DNA of 51,623 bases, from the NCBI GenBank assembly GCA_027491395.1, contig JAOZFI010000025.1, positions 1 through 51,623 on the forward strand, in the 5' to 3' direction. This DNA comes from Thermoproteota archaeon (GTDB taxonomy: Archaea > Korarchaeota > Korarchaeia > Korarchaeales > Korarchaeaceae). Below the pieces are notes generated by a model. It saw only the letters and a program-made list of their open reading frames with translations, did not search any database and had not been told where the DNA came from. The position numbers were made by a program, and so were the translations under genes. This document shows, in pieces, positions 25,546 to 33,192 of this stretch (position 1 is the first letter of the stretch; every line of letters begins with the position of its first letter).

Positions 25546-25789
25546 TGGTGTCGATGATCTCGTCAATTTCCACCCCTATCAGTTCAGTGCCCTTCAGGAC
25601 CTCCCTCACCACTCCCTCCACCTCCTCGGCCTTCTTACCCACCAGTGACTTCTCGAGCTCCTCTATGATCTGTGGTGGGAAGGCCATGAAGTCACCCGAT
25701 ATCACAAGTTGAGAGATCCTATCCTCCTCAACATCTAAAATCACCTCTAGGGTCTTTCCAGACCTCGATCTCACTACCTTCCTCATCAT
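25520..25789 (-). CDS. lplB: Lipoate-protein ligase accessory subunit
   Basis: A protein of about 90 residues matching the C-terminal (accessory) domain of lipoate ligases, encoded separately as in Thermoplasma, where LplA needs LplB. Features include VRSRSGKTLEVILDVEEDRI, GDFMAFPPQIIEELEKSLVG and a helical end. It is needed with LplA to activate lipoate with ATP and transfer it to lipoyl domains. The start at 25789 forms an ATGA overlap with the lplA stop and follows a GGAGGTGG site. The frame extends to a GTG at 25804. Confidence 0.82.
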   Translation of the reverse strand: MMRKVVRSRSGKTLEVILDVEEDRISQLVISGDFMAFPPQIIEELEKSLVGKKAEEVEGVVREVLKGTELIGVEIDEIIDTIRELASSR

Positions 25790-26517
25790 CTCCTGAAATT
25801 CCACCTCCTACTCCTGTATTTCTCCTCCAGCTCTTGCACGTGCCTCCATTCCTCCTCCGTCAGATCCCCTTCCCCCATCTCCCCAAGGAAGGAGAAGGAG
25901 TCGATAGCAGCTTTTAACACCTCCTCGAACCTGACATCTCTGCCAAGCTCCTTACTGATGGTGGTCACCCTCTCAAGGACGCTCCCCAAACCCTTATCAG
26001 ATAGTTTCTCTCTGGGCGGGGATATGAGCCTAGCGAGGGTCTCCAAGTCAGTGTCGTACATTATGGTGCCGTGTTGCAACAGAGCACCGCCCTCTCTCGT
26101 CTGGGCACTGCCCGATACCTTTCTCCCCCCGATCAGGACGTCGTTGACGCCTGCGAACTGGGGTTCAAGTCCGAACCTCCTCACCACACCCATCACTCCT
26201 TCGCACAGGTACCTGAAGCTCTGCCTCACATCCTTGGGGAACAGATCCAAGGGACCAGCGACTGAGTAGGTGAGCTCACCCCTCTCATCGTGGTAGACTG
26301 CTCCTCCGCCAGTGATTCTCCTTACCACGGACACGCCGAGCATCTCAGCCTCCTTCAGGTTTACGGAGCTCTCAACCCTTTGGAAGTAACCTATCGTCAC
26401 CGCGCTCGGCTTGAACCTGTAGAACCGTACAGTCGGGATGCGAGACCTGAGTAAGGCCTCGTCGACGGCCATGTTGAGGGCCGCATCCCCTTCGAGTCGG
26501 AGGAGCCTCCACCTCAC
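25786..26517 (-). CDS. lplA: Lipoate-protein ligase catalytic subunit
   Basis: The 243-residue BPL/LPL-fold enzyme has RRITGGGAVYHD (residues 66-77, lipoyl-AMP binding) and NDVLIGGRKVSGSAQ with the catalytic Lys133. The length lacks the C-terminal accessory domain, which is supplied by the overlapping lplB. It attaches lipoate to 2-oxoacid dehydrogenase E2 or glycine-cleavage H protein, neither of which is visible in this window. The GTG start at 26517 overlaps the stop of the upstream unknown gene by 4 bases, so three genes form one operon. Octanoyl transfer is a possible alternative. Confidence 0.92.
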   Translation of the reverse strand: MRWRLLRLEGDAALNMAVDEALLRSRIPTVRFYRFKPSAVTIGYFQRVESSVNLKEAEMLGVSVVRRITGGGAVYHDERGELTYSVAGPLDLFPKDVRQSFRYLCEGVMGVVRRFGLEPQFAGVNDVLIGGRKVSGSAQTREGGALLQHGTIMYDTDLETLARLISPPREKLSDKGLGSVLERVTTISKELGRDVRFEEVLKAAIDSFSFLGEMGEGDLTEEEWRHVQELEEKYRSRRWNFRR

Positions 26518-27341
26518 TCCCTAACACCCCTCATGAGGTGCCATCCCATGTACTTTATCCTCCTGATCTCTCCCTCCAAGAAGCGCTGGAAGATCTCCGC
26601 TTGGCTCAGGCCCTCCAGCGCTCCAACATCTCCATCCGTTATGAGTTCCTCATAGGTAGGCGATGAAGCGAGCAGACCCAAGAGGAGGATGAGTCCCTCT
26701 CCCGGCTCCAGCACGAAGAGTCGACCCCAAGTCCGCCCCCACAGCCCCGATATTCCACCCTTCAAGCCTGCAAGCTCCAGCCATCTTTCAGTGATGAGGT
26801 AGCCCTCGTCTGGGAACTCGCCCATTCCCGGGTACAGTATACCCGACCTGAGTACATTCTCCGCCACTATGAGGTAGCCATCCCTCACCCTCTCGAGGGG
26901 AGTAATCACATCTCCCAGATCCAGTAAGGATTTGAGCTCCGAGTTCAGTCTCTCCACTAGCTCCAAGCTGGAGGGGCTGTAGGAGGAGTAGGCGTCGCTG
27001 CTCATGGTGGCCGTTACCAGCACCCTGCCTATTGAGACCAGCTTGGCCATACCGCCCCTCGTCGGCGCCAGCAGGGCCACTATCGATCCCCTAGGGACCT
27101 CGAAGACCCCTGCTCTCTTCAATCTCCTGTCACTGGCCGTGAGCTCCTCCCCGGTGAGGCCTATCAGGGTTAGGGATCCCAGCACGAGGGGATCCATCCT
27201 CTTCCTTCCGTCCTCCTCGAGGGCATCTGGAGGCAAGGAGCTGAGGATTACCATGGCTTCATCGGGGCTAATCCTTCCACCTCTTGACTTGACACAGTGG
27301 ACCAATATACCCTTTGCTTTCCCAAATCGGGTTAGAATCAC
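26514..27341 (-). CDS. Unknown 275-residue protein, first gene of the lipoate-ligase operon
   Basis: No family was recognised. It is a soluble mixed alpha/beta protein with a GSIVALLAPTRGGMAKLV segment in the first half and a Glu-Gly-rich C-terminal half ending in a basic helix (FLEGEIRRIKYMGWHLMRG). It is translationally coupled to lplA, whose start overlaps its stop by 4 bases, so a role in lipoate metabolism or in a lipoylated enzyme is possible. It is divergent from the ferritin/superoxide-reductase operon, with 51 bases between the starts. Confidence 0.7.
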   Translation of the reverse strand: MILTRFGKAKGILVHCVKSRGGRISPDEAMVILSSLPPDALEEDGRKRMDPLVLGSLTLIGLTGEELTASDRRLKRAGVFEVPRGSIVALLAPTRGGMAKLVSIGRVLVTATMSSDAYSSYSPSSLELVERLNSELKSLLDLGDVITPLERVRDGYLIVAENVLRSGILYPGMGEFPDEGYLITERWLELAGLKGGISGLWGRTWGRLFVLEPGEGLILLLGLLASSPTYEELITDGDVGALEGLSQAEIFQRFLEGEIRRIKYMGWHLMRGVRE

Positions 27342-27345
27342 AAGA

Positions 27346-27388
27346 GTTATATTTCAGCATCTCTAATCTAACGCAGTTATGAGGTGAT
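27346..27388 (+). promoter_or_regulatory. Promoter and ribosome site of the ferritin-superoxide reductase operon
   Basis: A TATA-like GTTATATTTC (27346-27355) is followed by a full-length GAGGTGAT ribosome site (27381-27388) four bases before a TTG at 27393. The same GAGGTGAT site precedes the next gene's ATG, which fixes both start codons. Confidence 0.55.
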
Positions 27389-27392
27389 CTAT

Positions 27393-27827
27393 TTGGTTGC
27401 CGCTGGTAAGGCAAGTGATAAGTTGAAGAGCCTCCTGAATCAGGCAATAGCTAGGGAGATACAGGTATCGATCCAGTACATGTGGCAGCATGTTCAGACC
27501 ACGGGCCCCCTCCATCACCTGCTAGCCGACGAGCTGAAGAAGGTGGCCATTGAGGAGATGAAGCACGCAGAGCAAATTGCTGAGAGACTCTGGTACCTCG
27601 GAGGCACTCCTACCACGGCGCCTAGTCCCATCTTCGTGGGTGAGAACCTGAAGGAGATGATGGAGAGGGATGTTAAGGACGAAGAGGAAGCCATAGAACT
27701 CTACAAGGAGATAATAAGGGTAGCTAATGAGGAGGGCGATATAACGACTGCAAGGCTTTTTAGGAAGATATTGGAGGATGAAGAGGAGCATCATGATTTC
27801 TTCACCACTGTGCTGGAGGGTCTGTGA
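27393..27827 (+). CDS. Bacterioferritin-like ferritin
   Basis: A 144-residue four-helix ferritin from the TTG at 27393. The diiron ligands appear at Glu22, Glu55, His58, Glu98, Glu131 and His134, the same spacings (33, 3, 40, 33, 3) as E. coli bacterioferritin. Met56 falls at the position of the heme-binding Met52. It oxidises and stores iron and consumes peroxide. It is followed directly by superoxide reductase, which supports a role in oxidative defence of an anaerobe or microaerophile. Heme binding is inferred only from the Met position; a Dps-like form without heme is the alternative. Confidence 0.88.
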   Translation: MVAAGKASDKLKSLLNQAIAREIQVSIQYMWQHVQTTGPLHHLLADELKKVAIEEMKHAEQIAERLWYLGGTPTTAPSPIFVGENLKEMMERDVKDEEEAIELYKEIIRVANEEGDITTARLFRKILEDEEEHHDFFTTVLEGL

Positions 27828-27851
27828 GAGGTGGATGAGGAGGTGATGTAT

Positions 27852-28229
27852 ATGGTAGAGAGGTTCGGTGATATGATACGGACTGCCTCTCACGAGGAGG
27901 AGGCCACTAGAGAGAAGCATACTCCCTTCATAGAGGCCCCTGATACCGTGAAGGCTGGAGAGGAATTCGAGGTCACAGTTATAGTGGGTAAGGAGGTGCC
28001 CCATCCCAACAAGTGGGAGCACCACATCAAGTGGATCCAAGTCTTCGTGGAGGAGGAAGGCAGACCTTACAACCCCGTTCACGTCGCAACCTTCGACATG
28101 GGCCCGACCTATGGGGAACCCAAAGCGAAGTTCAGGATGAAGCTCCAGAAGAACTCCAAGCTCTGGGTGATAAGCTACTGCAATCTCCACGGTCTATGGG
28201 AGGCCTCCAAGGAGATCAAGGTCCAGTGA
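27852..28229 (+). CDS. Superoxide reductase (neelaredoxin type)
   Basis: A protein of about 125 residues that reduces superoxide to peroxide at a mononuclear iron centre. The ligands are all present: Glu21 and His23 in EKHTP, His51 in VPHPN, His57 in EHHIKWI, Cys110 and His113 in SYCNLHG, matching the Pyrococcus furiosus enzyme. There is no N-terminal desulforedoxin domain, so it is the one-iron class. A frame start at 27831 is possible, but a GAGGTGAT site (27839-27846) five bases before the ATG at 27852 favours the shorter form. It is in one operon with the ferritin, which could remove the peroxide and iron. Confidence 0.93.
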   Translation: MVERFGDMIRTASHEEEATREKHTPFIEAPDTVKAGEEFEVTVIVGKEVPHPNKWEHHIKWIQVFVEEEGRPYNPVHVATFDMGPTYGEPKAKFRMKLQKNSKLWVISYCNLHGLWEASKEIKVQ

Positions 28230-28279
28230 TTCACGAATCCTCCATCATCTTTTTATTGGATTTACCACCTCCATAAGAT

Positions 28280-28744
28280 GTGTCCATCATGCTAACCTCT
28301 GAGTTAGATGTGCGAATCGATGCTAAGGACAGGCATATCTTGGAGTATCTGTTGGCTAACGGTAGGATGTCCCTGAAGGAGATAGGGAAAAAGCTGGGGA
28401 TAAGCGACGTCGCAGTTAGGAAGAGGATCAAGAAGCTGGAGAGGGCCGGGATAATCAGGGGGTACACGGTCAAGGTCAATCCCTCTGCCTTGGGGTACAC
28501 GGTAGTCTCCCTCACCGGCGTGGATGTGGAGCCGGGCGATCTGATAAGGGTGGCTAGGGAACTGACCAGTAGAGAGTACGTCAAGTCTGCCTGGATCACC
28601 GCTGGAGACCACTCCATCATGCTGGAGATCTGGGCTAGGGACAGCAAGGAGATGGATGAGATATTAGCTGAGATCTCAAAGATGAAGGGGGTTACGAGGG
28701 TCTGCCCTGCAGTCGTAACCCAAAGACTGAAGTCCCGGTGCTAA
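28280..28744 (+). CDS. Lrp/AsnC-family transcription regulator
   Basis: A protein of about 152 residues with the Lrp winged helix (ILEYLLANGRMSLKEIGKKL, then the recognition helix SDVAVRKRIKKLERAGII) and a C-terminal RAM ligand-binding domain ending in a CPAVVTQRLK strand. Such proteins form octamers and sense amino acids. The start is the GTG at 28280 or the ATG at 28289. A TATA-like stretch lies near 28248-28257. It is convergent with a lone RAM-domain gene, and the amino-acid permease downstream of that gene is a plausible target. Confidence 0.9.
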   Translation: MSIMLTSELDVRIDAKDRHILEYLLANGRMSLKEIGKKLGISDVAVRKRIKKLERAGIIRGYTVKVNPSALGYTVVSLTGVDVEPGDLIRVARELTSREYVKSAWITAGDHSIMLEIWARDSKEMDEILAEISKMKGVTRVCPAVVTQRLKSRC

Positions 28745-28758
28745 CTCCAATAGCCAAG

Positions 28759-29016
28759 TTAGAGCACCTTCCCCCCTCTCTTGTGCGTGTAAAGGACTAC
28801 TACTGAGTGGGTTGCCTCGACCCCTTCCACCTTCAGCAGCTTATCCTTCAGGAACTTCCTGAACTCCACGGTGTTCTCAGCCTCTACCACCGCTACCACA
28901 TCGAATTCGCCGGTCACCTCGTACAGGTCCACGACCTCGGGATACTCCTTCAGGGCCTCGGTGACCTTGTCCAAGAGCTTGCTCTCCACCCTTATGCTCA
29001 CGATCACTAAGGTCAT
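28759..29016 (-). CDS. Stand-alone Lrp ligand-binding (RAM) domain protein
   Basis: The 85-residue protein is just the AsnC/RAM domain (IVSIRVESKLLDKVTEALKE, TGEFDVVAVVEAEN). It has no DNA-binding part. Free RAM domains can form mixed assemblies with full-length Lrp proteins or act as amino-acid sensors. It lies head-on to the full-length regulator (14 bases apart) and follows the permease gene on the same strand, 36 bases after it. Confidence 0.85.
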   Translation of the reverse strand: MTLVIVSIRVESKLLDKVTEALKEYPEVVDLYEVTGEFDVVAVVEAENTVEFRKFLKDKLLKVEGVEATHSVVVLYTHKRGGKVL

Positions 29017-29052
29017 GTCATCCCCACCCTCCTCATCTCACCTCATCCCATC

Positions 29053-30882
29053 CTATCTGACCCTCATGACCACTAGCCTGCCCCTCACCCTCTCCAAGAG
29101 GGTCTTCGGGAGTTTGTAGGCTTTACCTTTTAACTTACCCCTCCCGAACATGGCGACGAAGTCATAAGGTTCCGCCTCCTTAGCTAGGGAGCTCTCATCC
29201 CCCTTGACCACGAACACCGTCACCTCGTAACCCCTTCTCCTGAGGATCGAAGCCACCTCCTCCAGGTGGGAGAGGACGAGTTCTTCGAGCTGGCGCATCT
29301 CCCCCAAATCCTCTGCTGACACTAGGTCGGTGAGGAAGAGCCTGTGCCTCCTATCGAAGTACTCCATCAGGACCTTGGCCGCCACCTCAGCCGGTATACC
29401 CGGGGGGACTATGACCAGCACCTCCATCTTGTAAGCGGCCGGCCTCACTTCATCGGCATGGAGGCGTCCCGTCACCGGGAGACCCTTTGTCTTCCTGTAG
29501 GCTGAGTAGAGGAGGAGACCCGTAGCGAGCCAGAGCGTGCCCAAGCTCCTCCCAATTGGGTGGAAGACCACCATGAGCACAAGTATTATCAGGGCAGCGA
29601 TGCTTCCAATGACGCCGGTCAGGGGCTTGTCTAGAACGGTGGGACTCTTCCAAGGTCTATAAGCCTCTCTATCCAGTTTCCTAAGTCGGAGGATGGATAG
29701 ATTGACGAACACGTAGGTAATTAGGGCAGCGAAGGTGTAGAGGTCGGCGACCTTCTCAAGACCGCCGAGGAATGTGAGGGCCATCCCTATCCCGCCGAAG
29801 AAGAGGATGGATCGAGTGGGGGTCCTGAACCTAGGGTGGATCTGGTTGAACCAAGAAGGCATTTGGCTGTACTTCGCCATGGAGAAGACTATCCTGGAGA
29901 CACCAACCACCCCGGTGTTCGCTGATGCTAGGTTGACTGTGAAGCCGGTGAACGCCACGAGGTAGGCCAGAGGCTCGCCCACGTAGGCTATTCGCCTCGC
30001 CATTGTCACCAGAGGGCTCTCTAGGTCTCTAGCCAGATGCTCCCAAGGCAGCATCCCCATGCTGAGGACCGAGAGGCCCAGGGCGTACACGAGGACCATC
30101 AGGACCGAGAGCTTGGTCGCCAAGGGGATCCACCTATAGGGCCTCTTTGTCTCCTCAGCAGCCTGTGCGATGGAGGCTATGCCCACATACGAGCTCATAG
30201 CCAGCGTTACCCCGTAGATGAAGTTCTGGCTCCTCAAATCCATGAAAGGTATGTAAGAGACATCGAGAGGATGGGGGGAGCCTATCTGGGTGATCTGAGA
30301 GAGGAAAAGGGGGAGGGAGAAGTTGAAGAGGAAGCCCAGAAGGAGGATGGCTGATTGAACTAGTAGGCTTGGAACGACCATCATCTCGTTAAGGGTAGAC
30401 GACTCCTTGATCCCTATTATATTCACTATGATGAGGAAGGAGATCATCATGAGAGTGGTGATGACGAGGTTTCCGACGTGAAAGGGGCCCACCTGCGTAA
30501 CCTCACCTATCGAGGAGATGAAGTAGCTCAGATACCCCGCTGAGGCCATGGCGAAAAGGGTTATATCCACGGTGTAGGCTAGGAGCATCATCCACCCGGC
30601 CACGAAGCCGGCGAGGTCGTTGAAGGCCTTCATGGAGTAGACCTGAACACCTCCAGCGTAGGGGTAAGTGGAGGCCAGCTCGGCGTAGCTGAGGCCCGTC
30701 GCAACGTAAAGGATCGCCGCCAGCGCGAATGCAAGGGGCGAGCCACCAGCTGCGTAGAGGGCCACGAGTCCAAGCGCGACGTATATATCAGCCCCGACGT
30801 CGGCGTAACCCATGGAGAAGGAGCCGAACCAGCCTATGTCCCTCTTTAGTGCTACCCTCTCCTCCCGCCTCTCCCTCCGCAC
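29053..30882 (-). CDS. APC-family amino acid permease with C-terminal USP-like domain
   Basis: A 609-residue protein. The first 450 residues form twelve membrane helices with APC-family marks (VALYAAGGSPLAFALAAILY, YPYAGGVQVYSMKAF, an AYVGEPLAYL loop). The last 150 residues form a soluble universal-stress-protein-like domain (MEVLVIVPPGIPAEVAAKVL to RVRGRLVVMRVR) that could bind a nucleotide and control transport. It likely imports an amino acid. The following lone RAM-domain gene suggests that amino-acid sensing is linked to it. Confidence 0.88.
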   Translation of the reverse strand: MRRERREERVALKRDIGWFGSFSMGYADVGADIYVALGLVALYAAGGSPLAFALAAILYVATGLSYAELASTYPYAGGVQVYSMKAFNDLAGFVAGWMMLLAYTVDITLFAMASAGYLSYFISSIGEVTQVGPFHVGNLVITTLMMISFLIIVNIIGIKESSTLNEMMVVPSLLVQSAILLLGFLFNFSLPLFLSQITQIGSPHPLDVSYIPFMDLRSQNFIYGVTLAMSSYVGIASIAQAAEETKRPYRWIPLATKLSVLMVLVYALGLSVLSMGMLPWEHLARDLESPLVTMARRIAYVGEPLAYLVAFTGFTVNLASANTGVVGVSRIVFSMAKYSQMPSWFNQIHPRFRTPTRSILFFGGIGMALTFLGGLEKVADLYTFAALITYVFVNLSILRLRKLDREAYRPWKSPTVLDKPLTGVIGSIAALIILVLMVVFHPIGRSLGTLWLATGLLLYSAYRKTKGLPVTGRLHADEVRPAAYKMEVLVIVPPGIPAEVAAKVLMEYFDRRHRLFLTDLVSAEDLGEMRQLEELVLSHLEEVASILRRRGYEVTVFVVKGDESSLAKEAEPYDFVAMFGRGKLKGKAYKLPKTLLERVRGRLVVMRVR

Positions 30883-30944
30883 GCCCCCACCCGACCGCCC
30901 ATGCTCGGCTCGAACGGAAGCCCATTATTAAAAGGATTAACATC

Positions 30945-32120
30945 CTACTCTGGCTCGCTGCCCGTGGCCCACCTGTTCACTAGGAACTTGGCCAAGAAGG
31001 GAGCTCCAAAGGCAGTCACGAGAGAGTAAAGTACCAGAGAAGAGTAAAGGACGTCATCTATTGTTCCCAGCCTCAATCCTGTTTCAGCAGCTGCTATGAC
31101 GAGGCTCAGTTTGGCCCACATTATTGTACCCATTACCACGGATCTCTTGATCCCAAGGACGTTCCTCGCAGATACGGTAACACCCAGAACCTTTCCCAGC
31201 AGGCTCAAGATTATGAGTCCGGGAAGGAGCCATAGATTCGTCTTCAGGATCGCGTCAACCACGTTTACCTTCACCCCCGTCAGGAGGAAGAACGCTGGGA
31301 GGAAGAGAGCATACCCGAAGGAGGCTAGGTTCCTGAGCAAGTACTCGCTGGAGTATATGAGCTCCGATACCAAGACGCCAGCGAAGAAGGCACCTATCAC
31401 CCCGTGAACCCCAGAGGCCTCGGCCATGGCAGCAAATATTATCATGAGGACCATGCTGAGCCTCGTTGAGAAGTGGTACCTCCTCTCCAAGATCTGGACC
31501 TTCTCAGTCAGCCTGGAGTACGCCTTGATCAGCTTGTAGGAAGGATAAAGGACTAGGAAGAGGAGTAGGAGGACCCAGATGGTGTCCATGGAAAGATTCG
31601 AGCCCTCCACGAAGAAGGCGAGTAGGAACATGCTTAGCATGTCCGAGACGGCGGTTGCCCCGAGCAGCAGATCTGAGAAGGATGGGTTACCGTGTCCTCC
31701 GACTTCCAGCAGATGCCTCATCTCAAGCACCGTCGGGAGGACCACGCCCACGGAGGTGGTAGAGGAAACTACGCCTATAAGCCAGGGGTTCACTCCGATC
31801 GCCATGCCTAGAGCGTAACCCATAAGGAAGGGCACCAAGGTGGCGGCAGTGCCCACCAAGAGCGCGGTAAAGAAGTTCTCCTTGAGGAACTCGAGCTCTA
31901 CCTCAAGCCCGGCTAGGAACAGCAGATATATAAGGCCGAAATCGAAGAGGAACGAGAACCAAGGGAGATCTGGCTGCACTAAGTTCAGGAAGGACCGCCC
32001 TATCACGATCCCCATGGCTATCTCCACGACGACGCAGGGGACTCCAGTTTTTCTGGCTATGAGTGGACAGATAATGGCGAGGACTCCCAACAAAGCCAGC
32101 TGAACTATCTCCGACGCCAA
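30945..32120 (-). CDS. CPA2-type cation/proton antiporter (Kef/NhaS-like)
   Basis: A 391-residue protein with about twelve helices, including LLFLAGLEVELEFLKENFF and SSTTSVGVVLPTVLEMRHLL, which are hallmarks of CPA2 antiporters. An ATAVSDMLSMFLLAFF helix follows with an ion-binding Asp. It exchanges Na+ or K+ for protons across the membrane. The C-terminus lacks a large cytoplasmic TrkA domain. It lies 12 bases after the possible CARF-like regulator gene on the same strand, so the two may be co-transcribed. Confidence 0.9.
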   Translation of the reverse strand: MASEIVQLALLGVLAIICPLIARKTGVPCVVVEIAMGIVIGRSFLNLVQPDLPWFSFLFDFGLIYLLFLAGLEVELEFLKENFFTALLVGTAATLVPFLMGYALGMAIGVNPWLIGVVSSTTSVGVVLPTVLEMRHLLEVGGHGNPSFSDLLLGATAVSDMLSMFLLAFFVEGSNLSMDTIWVLLLLFLVLYPSYKLIKAYSRLTEKVQILERRYHFSTRLSMVLMIIFAAMAEASGVHGVIGAFFAGVLVSELIYSSEYLLRNLASFGYALFLPAFFLLTGVKVNVVDAILKTNLWLLPGLIILSLLGKVLGVTVSARNVLGIKRSVVMGTIMWAKLSLVIAAAETGLRLGTIDDVLYSSLVLYSLVTAFGAPFLAKFLVNRWATGSEPE

Positions 32121-32132
32121 GGGCTACCCCCT

Positions 32133-33008
32133 TCAACGAGCGGTTAAGCGGTTCAGCGCCTCCAGATCAACGTACTTGGAGAGCTCCTCGTTCATGGAAA
32201 GCATGTGTGCCTCCACCAGTTGAGCAACACTCCTGCCTAAAGGTGTGAGCCTGTAGTAGACTCCCCTCTTCGTGTCAGGTCCCTTCTCCTTCACCAAGAG
32301 TTCGCCATCCTCGAAGTAGCGCTTGATGTAGTAATCCAAACTTACGATCTTTGACCTCTCGTCCTCCATCCCCTTATCTCTTCTCTTCTTCATCTTATTC
32401 CTGATCTTCACATACTTTATTAGGGTTTGGGGAGATGCGAGCACGCCAGCCTGTTCGAGCCTGCTGACCGCGTAGAGTATGGCGAGGGAGACCTCGTTCA
32501 GCTTCCAGGTTGGGTAGGCTATCAGTTCCCTGTACCCAGCTTCATCCAGTTCTATAGTCCTGGCGTTTAGATAGAGAGCTAGGTGAAAGAGAGGGATCTT
32601 GAGGAATCCGGAGCATACGACCAAGATCCTCAGCTTCCTCTGGCCTCCAGAGGAGTTGATCTTCCTGACCCTCTTGGCCAGTCCCACCATTGAGGATATC
32701 ACAGTGAGCTGATCCAGCGAGGGAAGTTTCTCTTCCACGACGCTTTCGGTGGAATTTATCAGCTCTAGCTTATTCCGGAACTCCTCGTAACCCTCTCCTA
32801 TCAGCCCATCCTTGATCAGGAAGGCGAACCTAATCATCCTGAGGTCATCAGCTACGAGCCTCTCGAACATCCTGAAGTCTGTGGAGGTAGGGGCGACCAA
32901 GAGGTAAAAGGAATCGGAAAGATCGATGGCCTTCTCAGCGCTCCTGCTCAGGACCTTCTCCAGCCTTTCAAGTCCAGAGCTCCCGCGCCCTACCCCCATT
33001 GGAATCAT
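32133..33008 (-). CDS. Winged-helix regulator with possible CARF-like N-terminal domain
   Basis: A protein of about 291 residues. The middle (RKLRILVVCSGFLKIPLFHL, then ARTIELDEAGYRELIAYPTW) resembles the end of a Rossmann-like CARF domain as in Csa3, but a clear ring-nucleotide motif is not visible. A helical DNA-binding region follows (LNEVSLAILYAVSRLEQAGV), and the last 60 residues look like a winged helix (GVYYRLTPLGRSVAQLVEAH). The start is the ATG at 33008. A near-perfect palindrome (ATCAAAA-TTGA-TTTTGAT, 33007-33024) covers the start region and could be an operator. It is divergent from nurA-herA. The family is uncertain; it could equally be a different kind of wHTH regulator. Confidence 0.5.
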   Translation of the reverse strand: MIPMGVGRGSSGLERLEKVLSRSAEKAIDLSDSFYLLVAPTSTDFRMFERLVADDLRMIRFAFLIKDGLIGEGYEEFRNKLELINSTESVVEEKLPSLDQLTVISSMVGLAKRVRKINSSGGQRKLRILVVCSGFLKIPLFHLALYLNARTIELDEAGYRELIAYPTWKLNEVSLAILYAVSRLEQAGVLASPQTLIKYVKIRNKMKKRRDKGMEDERSKIVSLDYYIKRYFEDGELLVKEKGPDTKRGVYYRLTPLGRSVAQLVEAHMLSMNEELSKYVDLEALNRLTAR

Positions 33009-33087
33009 CAAAATTGATTTTGATAACTTATAACCTTTATGATTTCAGCAAACGGCTTTTATTTGAAAACACATTTCTTATATGTGT
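33007..33087. promoter_or_regulatory. AT-rich divergent control region with two palindromes
   Basis: Between the regulator and nurA lies an AT-rich stretch. It holds a palindrome with 7-bp arms (33007-33013 and 33018-33024) and a second, ACACAT-(7)-ATGTGT (33069-33074 and 33082-33087). Both are suited to a dimeric regulator, most simply the product of the adjacent gene. Confidence 0.4.
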
Positions 33088-33152
33088 AGAGCTGTTTTGA
33101 ATACAAAATTTATTCTTACTCAATGCGAAATTACTGTAATAGTACCACTTAA

Positions 33153-33163
33153 TGGTTATAAAG
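33153..33163 (+). promoter_or_regulatory. TATA box of nurA-herA
   Basis: GGTTATAAAGG is about 33 bases before the nurA ATG at 33193, which supports that start over the longer open frame. Confidence 0.45.
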
Positions 33164-33192
33164 GAAAACTTATGCATCACATTGATAACGCC

